Shown here one piece after another: positions 1 to 5,846 of a stretch of 5,846 nucleotides of DNA. Origin of the DNA: Chitinophagaceae bacterium. GTDB taxonomy: Bacteria; Bacteroidota; Bacteroidia; Chitinophagales; Chitinophagaceae. The DNA is taken from the NCBI GenBank assembly GCA_016787105.1, contig JAEUVI010000193.1, positions 1-5,846 on the forward strand, given 5' to 3'. How positions within the stretch are numbered: position 1 is the first letter of the stretch; each line of letters opens with the position of its first letter. Position numbers and translations under genes: made by a program. The notes under the pieces were generated by a model that worked only from the letters and a program-made list of their open reading frames with translations, was not told the origin of the DNA and ran no database searches.

Positions 1-850
1 TTATACTTTCTTTTTCATTAATACTGCCATCTTTATTCCTGGTCCGTTCATTCATAAACGTCCAGAACTTATTTACATCCTGTTCCATTTGCCGCATTAC
101 CAGGTAGCTTCCATTTCTGCCCAAATCTTTTTTACCACTTCCTTCCGCATCTGCTGATAATAAATTCATATTGCCTTGATCCACGGATAGCAATGGCGAG
201 TCAGGGTACACATTGTATTCATTTTTATAGCCTAAAATAAATTCACCTGCATTCACAGTATCATTTTCAAGTCCTGCTTTACCACTTCCCTTTATAGCTG
301 GTTGGGATATGCCATCCCTGAAACCAAAATGCTCTTTGTTTTTAGGTAAGGTTTGACCATCTATCGCTTTTATTTCAGTAAAGCCTTTTGACGTATAAGC
401 GGATCTTAAACCTTCATAATAATTCAGACAGGTTTGTTTGTCTCGACCGAATACCATTAATAAAACATGCAGTTTGTCCGCTGCATCTTCAGTGCCGCCC
501 CATATCCAGTTTTTCGGTGCATTAGTTCCTTCATCCCCCAATATTCTCTGGCGGTGCGGCGTAATCATTCCCTCACGAAAAGCAGGATTAAATGTGGCGG
601 CATTTTCCGGCAGCATGCCCAATGCATATAATCCTTTTGATGTAAATGCGATATTTAAATTGGTATGCGGTAAGGCTGCTTTGTCAGGAATATGCTTTGC
701 AGTGGTAACAGATGATTCTATTTCACCGAGCCATTGCTTTGCAGAAACCGCATCTGTAATATTTAATAAAACAAAACGTGAATATTGCATATGTGCATAC
801 CCGCGAATGATGTAACCTTGTATATCGTCTAACTCCAGTACTGCTTCCAT
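1..850 (-). CDS. DyP-type heme peroxidase, N-terminal 283 residues (cut by window edge)
   Basis: This reading frame is open from an ATG at 850 to the left edge, so the C-terminus lies outside the window. DyP peroxidases use heme and H2O2 to oxidise dyes, phenolics and other electron donors. Residues 9-18 (DDIQGYIIRG) match the usual DyP opening, followed by a first ferredoxin-like strand and helix (about 22-45). The family hallmark GxxDG is GFRDG at residues 176-180, within HFGFRDGISQP; D179 is the expected distal catalytic aspartate. Residues 247-263 (GSYLVMRQMEQDVNKFW) match the conserved block that follows. The proximal heme histidine should lie beyond the edge. Family members of this style are usually about 430-500 residues long, so roughly 60% is visible. 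There is no signal peptide or Tat motif, so a cytoplasmic location is likely. The start lies four bases after the stop of the upstream gene, which suggests translational coupling. The family call is firm; the subclass is not. Confidence 0.93.
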   Translation of the reverse strand, partial: MEAVLELDDIQGYIIRGYAHMQYSRFVLLNITDAVSAKQWLGEIESSVTTAKHIPDKAALPHTNLNIAFTSKGLYALGMLPENAATFNPAFREGMITPHRQRILGDEGTNAPKNWIWGGTEDAADKLHVLLMVFGRDKQTCLNYYEGLRSAYTSKGFTEIKAIDGQTLPKNKEHFGFRDGISQPAIKGSGKAGLENDTVNAGEFILGYKNEYNVYPDSPLLSVDQGNMNLLSADAEGSGKKDLGRNGSYLVMRQMEQDVNKFWTFMNERTRNKDGSINEKESI

Positions 851-854
851 TGTA

Positions 855-2117
855 TCAAATTAATTTTAGATAATCCTTTGCTTCACTTTCTGACAAATCC
901 TGTATCAACCCATAACGAATCTTTGAGTTGTTGTTCACGTTTTTAATGGATAAATCAGGGTAAGCGCAGTACCATATCTGTGTTTGAATTTCTGAATGCC
1001 TGCTCCACGCGAGAAAATGTTCCTCATCATAAGCGCCGCCTGTTATCAGGAATTTTGTTTTAGGAAAATTTTTAGTGTTGGAGAAAATACCGGTGAGGCC
1101 CCAACCGCTCCTGTCAATAAAATCGCAAAGGTATTGCTGCCAGCTTCCGTCAAAATTGCTGAAAAATAAAACCCGCTTGTTACTATCAAACAAAACCCAT
1201 CGTGCAAAATGGATTGTTGGCATGCCGAGCAATTTACCTTTTACAAACTGGTAACGTATCAGTGTACGGCCAAAAAGCATCATGAATTTAAATGTCACCA
1301 GCCTTACAAAGCCCGTTTTCATCCATACCAGTTGCGAAAACTGGTTTTGCATTTCAATGTCTTCATATGTTTCCAGCCTTTTTACAATTCGTTCATCCAG
1401 TTGGCTTCGTTTCATCGTGAAGTATTTATCACGGCTTTCATATCCATACTGCACAATCAGTATCCATATAATGAGAACGGGTAAAAGAATTAACAGGATG
1501 AGGCCGACAATTACCATGGCAAACCAATTCACTTTTGGTAATGAAATTGGTTCTTTTGCCCAGGCAAATTCCGGGTTTTCAAATACAGCTGCTTTTATTT
1601 TCTGGTGTACTTCCCTTGCAGAATGATTGTTCCAGTTTTTTGAATCAAGATATTCGCGTATAAAGTTCCGTAAGCGTTTTTCAGAACGGATTTGTTTTAG
1701 CGATCTGTCGGGGCTACCCCTGTAAAATGCAGAAGCCGGAACGATCCATTTGTTTAAATAAGCTTCACGACTGGCAGGCGTTCTTTCTTCCGGTACGGGA
1801 TAATTTTCACAACAGGCATACACGCTGTCAATGATATCGCCTGCTGTAGTGCAGAGGTCTTTGATATGCTGTGCTGCTGTACCATCGAAATTGGAGCAGA
1901 AAATAAGTTTCGGCATATCGCCCATCGGTGATTGTCCTTTTTCAATATCATAATCTATTATCAGCCATCTGCAGAAATGAATGGTACCGATACTTTCAAA
2001 TGATTCATGTATACGTTTTTCCAGGTCAATTTTCAGTTGATACAAATGATCATACAGGTTTTCCTTCATGGAAGCTAAAACCGGTGTAACCAATGTAAGT
2101 GGATGTTGATTGACCAT
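855..2117 (-). CDS. Membrane protein with two copies of a ferredoxin-like domain around one transmembrane helix; function unknown
   Basis: This 420-residue protein carries one domain twice. Copy 1 has TIHFCRW (45-51) and SNFDG (75-79); copy 2 has TIHFARW (301-307) and SNFDG (320-324). Similarity continues to YRGSPDRSLKQI (132-143) versus YCAYPDLSIKNV (383-394). A strongly hydrophobic stretch at about 197-223 is the only clear membrane segment, so the protein is probably anchored mid-chain with the two copies on opposite faces. A polar, probably helical region (228-257) follows it. The apparent secondary-structure order of each copy is beta-alpha-beta-beta-alpha-beta, as in dimeric alpha/beta barrel domains; this is inference. 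From memory, similar IHFARW/SNYDG proteins occur in other bacteria as uncharacterised proteins; no function is claimed. Copy 1 is cysteine-rich (C49, C74, C89, C102, C103). The gene sits 9 bases after the phospholipase gene and 4 bases before the peroxidase gene. The start at 2117 is chosen because it gives this tight spacing and keeps the first strand (7-13); M17 is an alternative. Confidence 0.9.
   Translation of the reverse strand: MVNQHPLTLVTPVLASMKENLYDHLYQLKIDLEKRIHESFESIGTIHFCRWLIIDYDIEKGQSPMGDMPKLIFCSNFDGTAAQHIKDLCTTAGDIIDSVYACCENYPVPEERTPASREAYLNKWIVPASAFYRGSPDRSLKQIRSEKRLRNFIREYLDSKNWNNHSAREVHQKIKAAVFENPEFAWAKEPISLPKVNWFAMVIVGLILLILLPVLIIWILIVQYGYESRDKYFTMKRSQLDERIVKRLETYEDIEMQNQFSQLVWMKTGFVRLVTFKFMMLFGRTLIRYQFVKGKLLGMPTIHFARWVLFDSNKRVLFFSNFDGSWQQYLCDFIDRSGWGLTGIFSNTKNFPKTKFLITGGAYDEEHFLAWSRHSEIQTQIWYCAYPDLSIKNVNNNSKIRYGLIQDLSESEAKDYLKLI
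903..1358 (-). repeat. Protein-level repeat copy 2 (residues about 254-405 of the membrane protein)
   Basis: This is the second copy of the duplicated domain, after the transmembrane helix. A strand around 258-266 and a helix around 268-290 precede TIHFARW (301-307), SNFDGSW (320-326), a helix (327-338), a strand near 341-347, and IWYCAYPDLSIKNV (381-394) with NNNSKIRYGL (395-404). It seems closer to the form I associate with this family than copy 1 does, because it keeps SNFDGSW and IWYxAYP. Boundaries are approximate. Confidence 0.75.
1656..2099 (-). repeat. Protein-level repeat copy 1 (residues about 7-154 of the membrane protein)
   Basis: This is the first copy of the duplicated domain. 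The probable order is strand LTLVTPV (7-13), long helix (17-40), strand with TIHFCRW, strand ending in SNFDG, helix (80-96), strand near 98-103, then a C-terminal segment with SPDRSLKQI. Compared with copy 2 it has about nine extra residues (57-68) between the two central strands. It also lacks the GSW after SNFDG, having GTA instead. Boundaries are approximate. Confidence 0.75.
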
Positions 2118-2126
2118 GATAAAAAG

Positions 2127-3059
2127 TTAATTAATTGAAAGTGCTTTTTCTATGTCCCCTACAGGCTCCTTGTTAATAAATTTGATTGCGGCATCGCTGC
2201 CAGACTTTACAAGTTCCAGCAGTTGCCTTTTTGTAATATTGAAATCAGTAGTAGGAATATGCAGGTCATCTATCATAATAGATCGATCCAGTTGCTCCCG
2301 ATCCTGCAGTACCATATAATCCTGTGTTTCCAGCAACGATTCGAATATTTGTTTGGAAAAATTCAAAGGCTTAAAATATCCTGTCGGTATTTCTTTTTCC
2401 CTTTTGGTTGTGTAGAGGTATAAACCGATACTTTCTGGGTTTATATCTTTTTGACTGGTATTAAAGCGATCGCTATCAAAAAAAGACAAAGGATAATTAT
2501 ATACTACGCCGCCATCGATAAAAAGATGCCCATTAAACGCTTTGCCGGAAAACTGCCATGCTTTGAAGAAAAAAGGAATAGACATTGAGGCCCGAATCGC
2601 TTCGGCTACAGATATATCCGGTGTATTATCAGCTGAAAATTCAGTTACATCATGAATATTCGCATCGCAGGCAAACACATAAAGATCCCGGCACCCGGCA
2701 TTTCGCATGTCTATGAAGCGGGTATTTGCCGGAAGCTTTTTAGGAGATTTTTGTAAAAAGGATTCAACAAAATCAAGGATGTATTTTCCAGTGTATGGGC
2801 CATAGCTACTTAAAATGCGAAACGGGTTCCAGCCATCTTTAAATTTGGTAAATTGAATGTCCAGCATCAACTGGTCTATTTCATCTACACTGTAGCCAGC
2901 GCAAATCATGCAAGCCATCATTGCACCTGCAGATGTTCCCGAAACCCTTTCTATGGAATTATATATATTGGCCTTGTCCAATTCGCGGATAGCGCCTACA
3001 TATGCAGCGCCTTTTACGCCTCCGCCTTTAATGGCAAGATTTTTATACATTAAGGTCAT
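2127..3059 (-). CDS. Patatin-like phospholipase
   Basis: A 310-residue patatin-fold serine acyl hydrolase, expected to cleave acyl chains from phospholipids or other lipids using a Ser-Asp dyad. All the family signatures are visible: the glycine-rich oxyanion-hole loop GGGVKG (12-17), the nucleophile elbow GTSAG (41-45, S43), the helix VAEAIRASMSIPFFF (151-165), and the catalytic aspartate in DGG (182-184, D182). The patatin core covers about residues 6-195; the rest is a family-variable tail. There is no signal peptide or transmembrane helix, so a cytoplasmic or peripheral-membrane location is likely. It is the first gene of a leftward three-gene cluster, ending nine bases before the tandem-domain membrane protein. 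Two in-frame starts are possible: ATG at 3059, used here, and ATG at 3050 (M4). The second gives the common beginning MYKNLAIKGGG, and no Shine-Dalgarno sequence decides between them. Bacterial patatins range from toxin-like effectors to housekeeping lipases, so the substrate cannot be told. Confidence 0.95.
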   Translation of the reverse strand: MTLMYKNLAIKGGGVKGAAYVGAIRELDKANIYNSIERVSGTSAGAMMACMICAGYSVDEIDQLMLDIQFTKFKDGWNPFRILSSYGPYTGKYILDFVESFLQKSPKKLPANTRFIDMRNAGCRDLYVFACDANIHDVTEFSADNTPDISVAEAIRASMSIPFFFKAWQFSGKAFNGHLFIDGGVVYNYPLSFFDSDRFNTSQKDINPESIGLYLYTTKREKEIPTGYFKPLNFSKQIFESLLETQDYMVLQDREQLDRSIMIDDLHIPTTDFNITKRQLLELVKSGSDAAIKFINKEPVGDIEKALSIN

Positions 3060-3237
3060 TGGTGAAAATGGTGGCCAACTAATTTACGCATTTAAATGAT
3101 CTGGCAGAAAAGTTTATTGAATGCGGGGCTGCAGCTGAATGGATTTGCTATTGAAGGAAAAATTTACTGCTGAAAGTCGTTTGTAAACTATTTTCATCAA
3201 TTAGCTGTTTAACGTACCTTGAATTAAACTCACTTGT
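3060..3237. promoter_or_regulatory. Divergent intergenic region, expected to hold promoters for both gene groups
   Basis: These 178 bases separate divergent starts, so promoters for both the leftward cluster and the DinB gene should lie here. No exact match to the Bacteroidota sigma consensus (TTTG, 19-21 bases, TAnnTTTG) was found. Weak candidates are TTTG at 3180-3183 with TAGCTGTT at 3202-3209 (plus strand, 18-base gap). On the minus strand, TTTA at 3187-3184 is followed by TAAATTTT at 3166-3159 (17-base gap). These two overlap near 3180-3187. A GCTGCAGC palindrome at 3128-3135 is too short to interpret. No riboswitch-like structure was recognised. Confidence 0.45.
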
Positions 3238-3717
3238 ATGGATTACGCAAAAATGGCTGTTGATATGGTGCTGAAATCATGGAATATTCATGTCAGCAGG
3301 GCTACGAAATTTTTTGACTCAAAAACAGATGAAGAATTATTGAAGGAAGTAGCACCGGGGAAAAACAGCTTGTTTTATTTGCTTGGCCATTTCATAGCAG
3401 TCAATGATTCGATGATTGCGATATTCGGATTGGGAGAAAGACAATATGCACACCTGGATGAAGCATTCGTAAATAATCCTGATAAATCGGGGTTACCTAT
3501 GCCGGATGCAGCTACATTACGCAACGACTGGAAAAAGTCAAACGAGATACTCGCAGCATACTTTACTAAAATGTCGCCACAGGAATGGCATAGCAGGCAT
3601 AACTCGATGACAGATGAAGATTATGCAAAGGAGCCATCCCGCAATAAACTCAGTGCACTTTTAAACCGGACCAATCATATTTCATATCATTTAGGCCAAA
3701 TGGTATTGGTAAATTAA
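3238..3717 (+). CDS. DinB-superfamily protein (four-helix bundle, putative metal-binding)
   Basis: A 159-residue protein, a normal length for the DinB/YfiT superfamily. These are four-helix bundles that often bind a divalent metal through three histidines, some acting as thiol-dependent transferases; most have no known function. The expected triad is visible: H51 in LLGHFIAVND (48-57), and H147 and H151 in the C-terminal NHISYHLGQM (146-155), which matches the family's HxxxHxGQ pattern. No signal peptide is present, so it is probably cytoplasmic. It is the first gene rightward of the divergent region and lies 39 bases before the GH127-type gene; whether the two share a transcript is unclear. 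The start at 3238 leaves a short N-terminal segment before the first helix, and there is no clear ribosome-binding sequence upstream. The name DinB does not imply DNA-damage induction here. Confidence 0.85.
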   Translation: MDYAKMAVDMVLKSWNIHVSRATKFFDSKTDEELLKEVAPGKNSLFYLLGHFIAVNDSMIAIFGLGERQYAHLDEAFVNNPDKSGLPMPDAATLRNDWKKSNEILAAYFTKMSPQEWHSRHNSMTDEDYAKEPSRNKLSALLNRTNHISYHLGQMVLVN

Positions 3718-3756
3718 CTTAGACGGAATTTCACCCGTTATAATTTATCGCATCAT

Positions 3757-5814
3757 ATGATCTGCAATTTCACGAAACCCAAAAGATTTTTTCTTTGTTC
3801 AGCGGCATTGTTATTATTCGTTACACTCTGGTCGCAGGCGCAAAAAAGTAAAACAGCATTTACGGGTTATGTAAACAGTCGTGCGCCCTTGCATGCAAAT
3901 CCTTATGCAGAATTACCGTTGGGGGCTATCAAACCACAGGGTTGGTTAAAAGAAATGTTGCTTCGTCAGAAAACCGGCGCTACCGGTAACCTGGATAAAC
4001 TATACCCGCTCGTGATGGGAAAAAGAAATGGCTGGTTGGGCGGCGATGGTGATCAATGGGAGCGCGGTCCTTATTGGATTGATGGGCTTTTACCGCTGGC
4101 ATATATTCTCAATGATAATGAATTGATTGAAAAAACAAAACCCTGGGTAGAGTGGGCATTGAATAGTCAGCAGCCGGATGGTTATTTCGGCCCATCAAAA
4201 GATTATGGTTATGAGCGGGGCATACAGCGCGACAATAGTCGTGATTGGTGGCCGAAGATGGTAATGCTGAAAATTCTGAAACAATATTATGCTGCTACAA
4301 ATGATCCGCGTGTTATTCCATTCATGACAAATTATTTCCGGTACCAGTTAAAGGAATTACCTAAAACACCGTTGGATCATTGGACATTCTGGGCCAGGTA
4401 CCGTGGTGGCGATAACCTGGCACTGGTTTACTGGCTCTATAATATTACCGGCGATTCTTTTCTGCTGGAGCTGGGAGATTTAATTCATCAGCAAACTTTC
4501 GATTTTACCGAAGCATTTCTGAATACTGATATGCTTACAAGAAAAGGCAGCATTCATTGTGTAAACCTGGCACAGGGTATGAAAACGCCGCTTATTTATT
4601 ATCAGCATCACCCGGAGCAAAAATATATTGATGCGACAAATAAGGGTTTTGCTGATATCAGGAAGTATAACGGCCTCGCACATGGGCTCTATGGCGGCGA
4701 TGAAGCATTGCATGGAAACGATCCGACACAAGGATCCGAATTGTGTTCCGCTGTTGAAATGATGTTTTCGCTGGAAAGCATTTTTCCTGTTACCGGTAAT
4801 ATTTCATTTGTGGATCACCTGGAGAAGATTGCATTCAATGCATTGCCTGCGCAGGTATCTGATGATTTTATGGCAAGGCAATATTTCCAGCAGGCCAACC
4901 AGGTAATGGCTACAAGGCACGATCGGAATTTTGATGTGAACCATCATGGTACCGATGTATGTTATGGTTTACTTACAGGTTATCCCTGTTGTACTTCCAA
5001 TATGCACCAGGGCTGGCCGAAGTTTACACAGAATCTTTGGTATGCTATACCGGGCAATGGATTAGCAGCTATGGCATATGCTCCCAACGAAGTAACAGCA
5101 ATGGTTGCTGATGGAAAACAGGTAACCATTAAAGAAGAAACGGCTTATCCATTTGAAGAAACAATCCGTTTTACAATTTCAATGGGTAAAAAAATTAAAT
5201 CGGTAAACTTCCCTTTTCAATTGCGTATTCCGGCCTGGTGCAATGGAGCATTGGTAAAGATTAATGGAATAGAATTCCGGAAAGATTTGAATGCTGGCGA
5301 AACTGTTATGTTGCAAAGAGAATGGAAACAAGACGATGTGGTAGAGCTTCAACTACCAATGCACGTAAAAAAATCCAGTGACTGGTACGAAAACTCAACA
5401 GTAATAGAACGCGGGCCACTGGTATATGCTTTGAAAATAGCAGACGAATGGCAATTGATAAAAAACGAAAAAGATCCGGCTGAGTATGGGAGTTCTTATT
5501 TTCAGGTAATTCCTAAATCAGATTGGAATTATGGTTTGATAGATATTCCCGCAGATAAAATTGAGACTGCATTCAGCGTGGTAAAGAAAGGCGCTGTTCC
5601 TGTTTTTCCATGGAACCCTGAAAGTGCGCCAATAGAAATAAAGACAAAAGCAAAGCGAATCCCTTCCTGGAAATTATATAATGAAATGGCAGGGCCTGTT
5701 CCTTACAGCATTACATACCAACTGGAAACAGCGAAAGATGAGGAAGAAATTACACTGATACCTTATGGTTGCACTAACCTGCGTATATCACAGTTTCCTG
5801 TTGTGGGCAGATAA
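3757..5814 (+). CDS. Secreted GH127/DUF1680-type glycoside hydrolase (putative beta-L-arabinofuranosidase)
   Basis: A 685-residue exported enzyme. Residues 1-28 form a signal peptide: basic KPKR (7-10), a hydrophobic core at 11-25, and probable cleavage after SQA (26-28). C14 is not in a good lipobox, so a lipoprotein is unlikely. The catalytic region spans about 50-440, expected to be an (alpha/alpha)6 barrel, followed by a beta-sandwich region to the end containing the family block ERGPLVYALK (551-560). Characterised GH127 enzymes use a zinc-bound cysteine nucleophile held by Glu-x-Cys and Cys-Cys. Here these appear as E328-L-C330 (GSELC) and C411-C412 (GYPCCTSN), with E316 in GGDEAL a candidate acid/base. 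Known activities in GH127 and the related GH146 act on beta-L-arabinofuranosides, and some relatives act on rare pectin sugars, so the substrate is not fixed by sequence. No SusC/SusD or other glycosidase gene is visible to indicate a utilisation locus. The start at 3757 is supported by the signal peptide. Confidence 0.9.
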   Translation: MICNFTKPKRFFLCSAALLLFVTLWSQAQKSKTAFTGYVNSRAPLHANPYAELPLGAIKPQGWLKEMLLRQKTGATGNLDKLYPLVMGKRNGWLGGDGDQWERGPYWIDGLLPLAYILNDNELIEKTKPWVEWALNSQQPDGYFGPSKDYGYERGIQRDNSRDWWPKMVMLKILKQYYAATNDPRVIPFMTNYFRYQLKELPKTPLDHWTFWARYRGGDNLALVYWLYNITGDSFLLELGDLIHQQTFDFTEAFLNTDMLTRKGSIHCVNLAQGMKTPLIYYQHHPEQKYIDATNKGFADIRKYNGLAHGLYGGDEALHGNDPTQGSELCSAVEMMFSLESIFPVTGNISFVDHLEKIAFNALPAQVSDDFMARQYFQQANQVMATRHDRNFDVNHHGTDVCYGLLTGYPCCTSNMHQGWPKFTQNLWYAIPGNGLAAMAYAPNEVTAMVADGKQVTIKEETAYPFEETIRFTISMGKKIKSVNFPFQLRIPAWCNGALVKINGIEFRKDLNAGETVMLQREWKQDDVVELQLPMHVKKSSDWYENSTVIERGPLVYALKIADEWQLIKNEKDPAEYGSSYFQVIPKSDWNYGLIDIPADKIETAFSVVKKGAVPVFPWNPESAPIEIKTKAKRIPSWKLYNEMAGPVPYSITYQLETAKDEEEITLIPYGCTNLRISQFPVVGR

Positions 5815-5846
5815 GCAGGAATAGTAGTTGCAATCACAATAGTTTA

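Noticed and set aside
438..815. Plus-strand open frame of 125 codons
   Set aside because: It lies antisense within the DyP peroxidase frame, which has clear family motifs over the same bases; the plus-strand translation resembles no known protein.
1209..1626. Two overlapping plus-strand open frames antisense to the membrane protein
   Set aside because: They are antisense to a well-supported coding frame with repeat structure and have no recognisable motifs.
2127..3059. CBASS-type or other anti-phage effector role for the patatin protein
   Set aside because: Patatins serve as effectors in some defence systems, but no nucleotide cyclase, sensor or other defence gene is visible here, so the domain alone does not support it.
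3718..3756. Possible terminator hairpin or separate promoter between the DinB and GH127-type genes
   Set aside because: The only stem is ACGG/CCGT (four base pairs, eight-base loop) with no T-run. The TATAATTT-like stretch lies about ten bases from the ATG, too close for an ordinary promoter and its leader.
4480..4731. Minus-strand open frame of 83 codons inside the GH127-type gene
   Set aside because: It is antisense to the catalytic region containing the conserved GGDEAL and GSELC blocks and has no coding signature of its own.
5815..5846. Terminator or new gene start after the GH127-type gene
   Set aside because: The remaining 32 bases show no stem-loop, T-run or start of a convincing frame.

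Overview
The window looks like Bacteroidota chromosome, most plausibly Chitinophagaceae or a relative. The DNA is moderately AT-rich, the genes have no clear Shine-Dalgarno sequences upstream of their starts, and one gene encodes an exported GH127 (DUF1680) glycosidase of a type common in that phylum. The phylum call is inference from style and gene content; no marker gene is present.

Layout: two gene groups diverge from a 178-base intergenic region (3060-3237). On the minus strand, three tightly packed genes run leftwards. First is a patatin-like phospholipase (3059-2127). Nine bases later comes a membrane protein of 420 residues (2117-855) made of two copies of one domain flanking a single transmembrane helix. 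Four bases later comes a DyP-type heme peroxidase (850 to beyond base 1), cut by the left edge of the window. On the plus strand lie a DinB-superfamily protein (3238-3717) and, after 39 bases, a secreted GH127-type beta-L-arabinofuranosidase-like enzyme (3757-5814). The last 32 bases hold nothing recognisable, and no stretch over 300 bases lacks a gene.

The most interesting part is the leftward cluster. Its spacing suggests one transcript with coupled translation. A lipid acyl hydrolase, a membrane-anchored tandem-domain protein of unknown function and a heme peroxidase could form a membrane-lipid or peroxide-handling unit, but that is a hypothesis. The predicted strand/helix order of each domain copy (beta-alpha-beta-beta-alpha-beta) resembles the ferredoxin-like dimeric alpha/beta barrel fold from which DyP peroxidases are also built. 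The membrane protein may therefore be a non-heme structural relative or partner of the peroxidase. The DinB and GH127 genes show no obvious link to the cluster or to each other.

No RNA genes, CRISPR arrays, insertion sequences, attachment sites or convincing terminators were seen.
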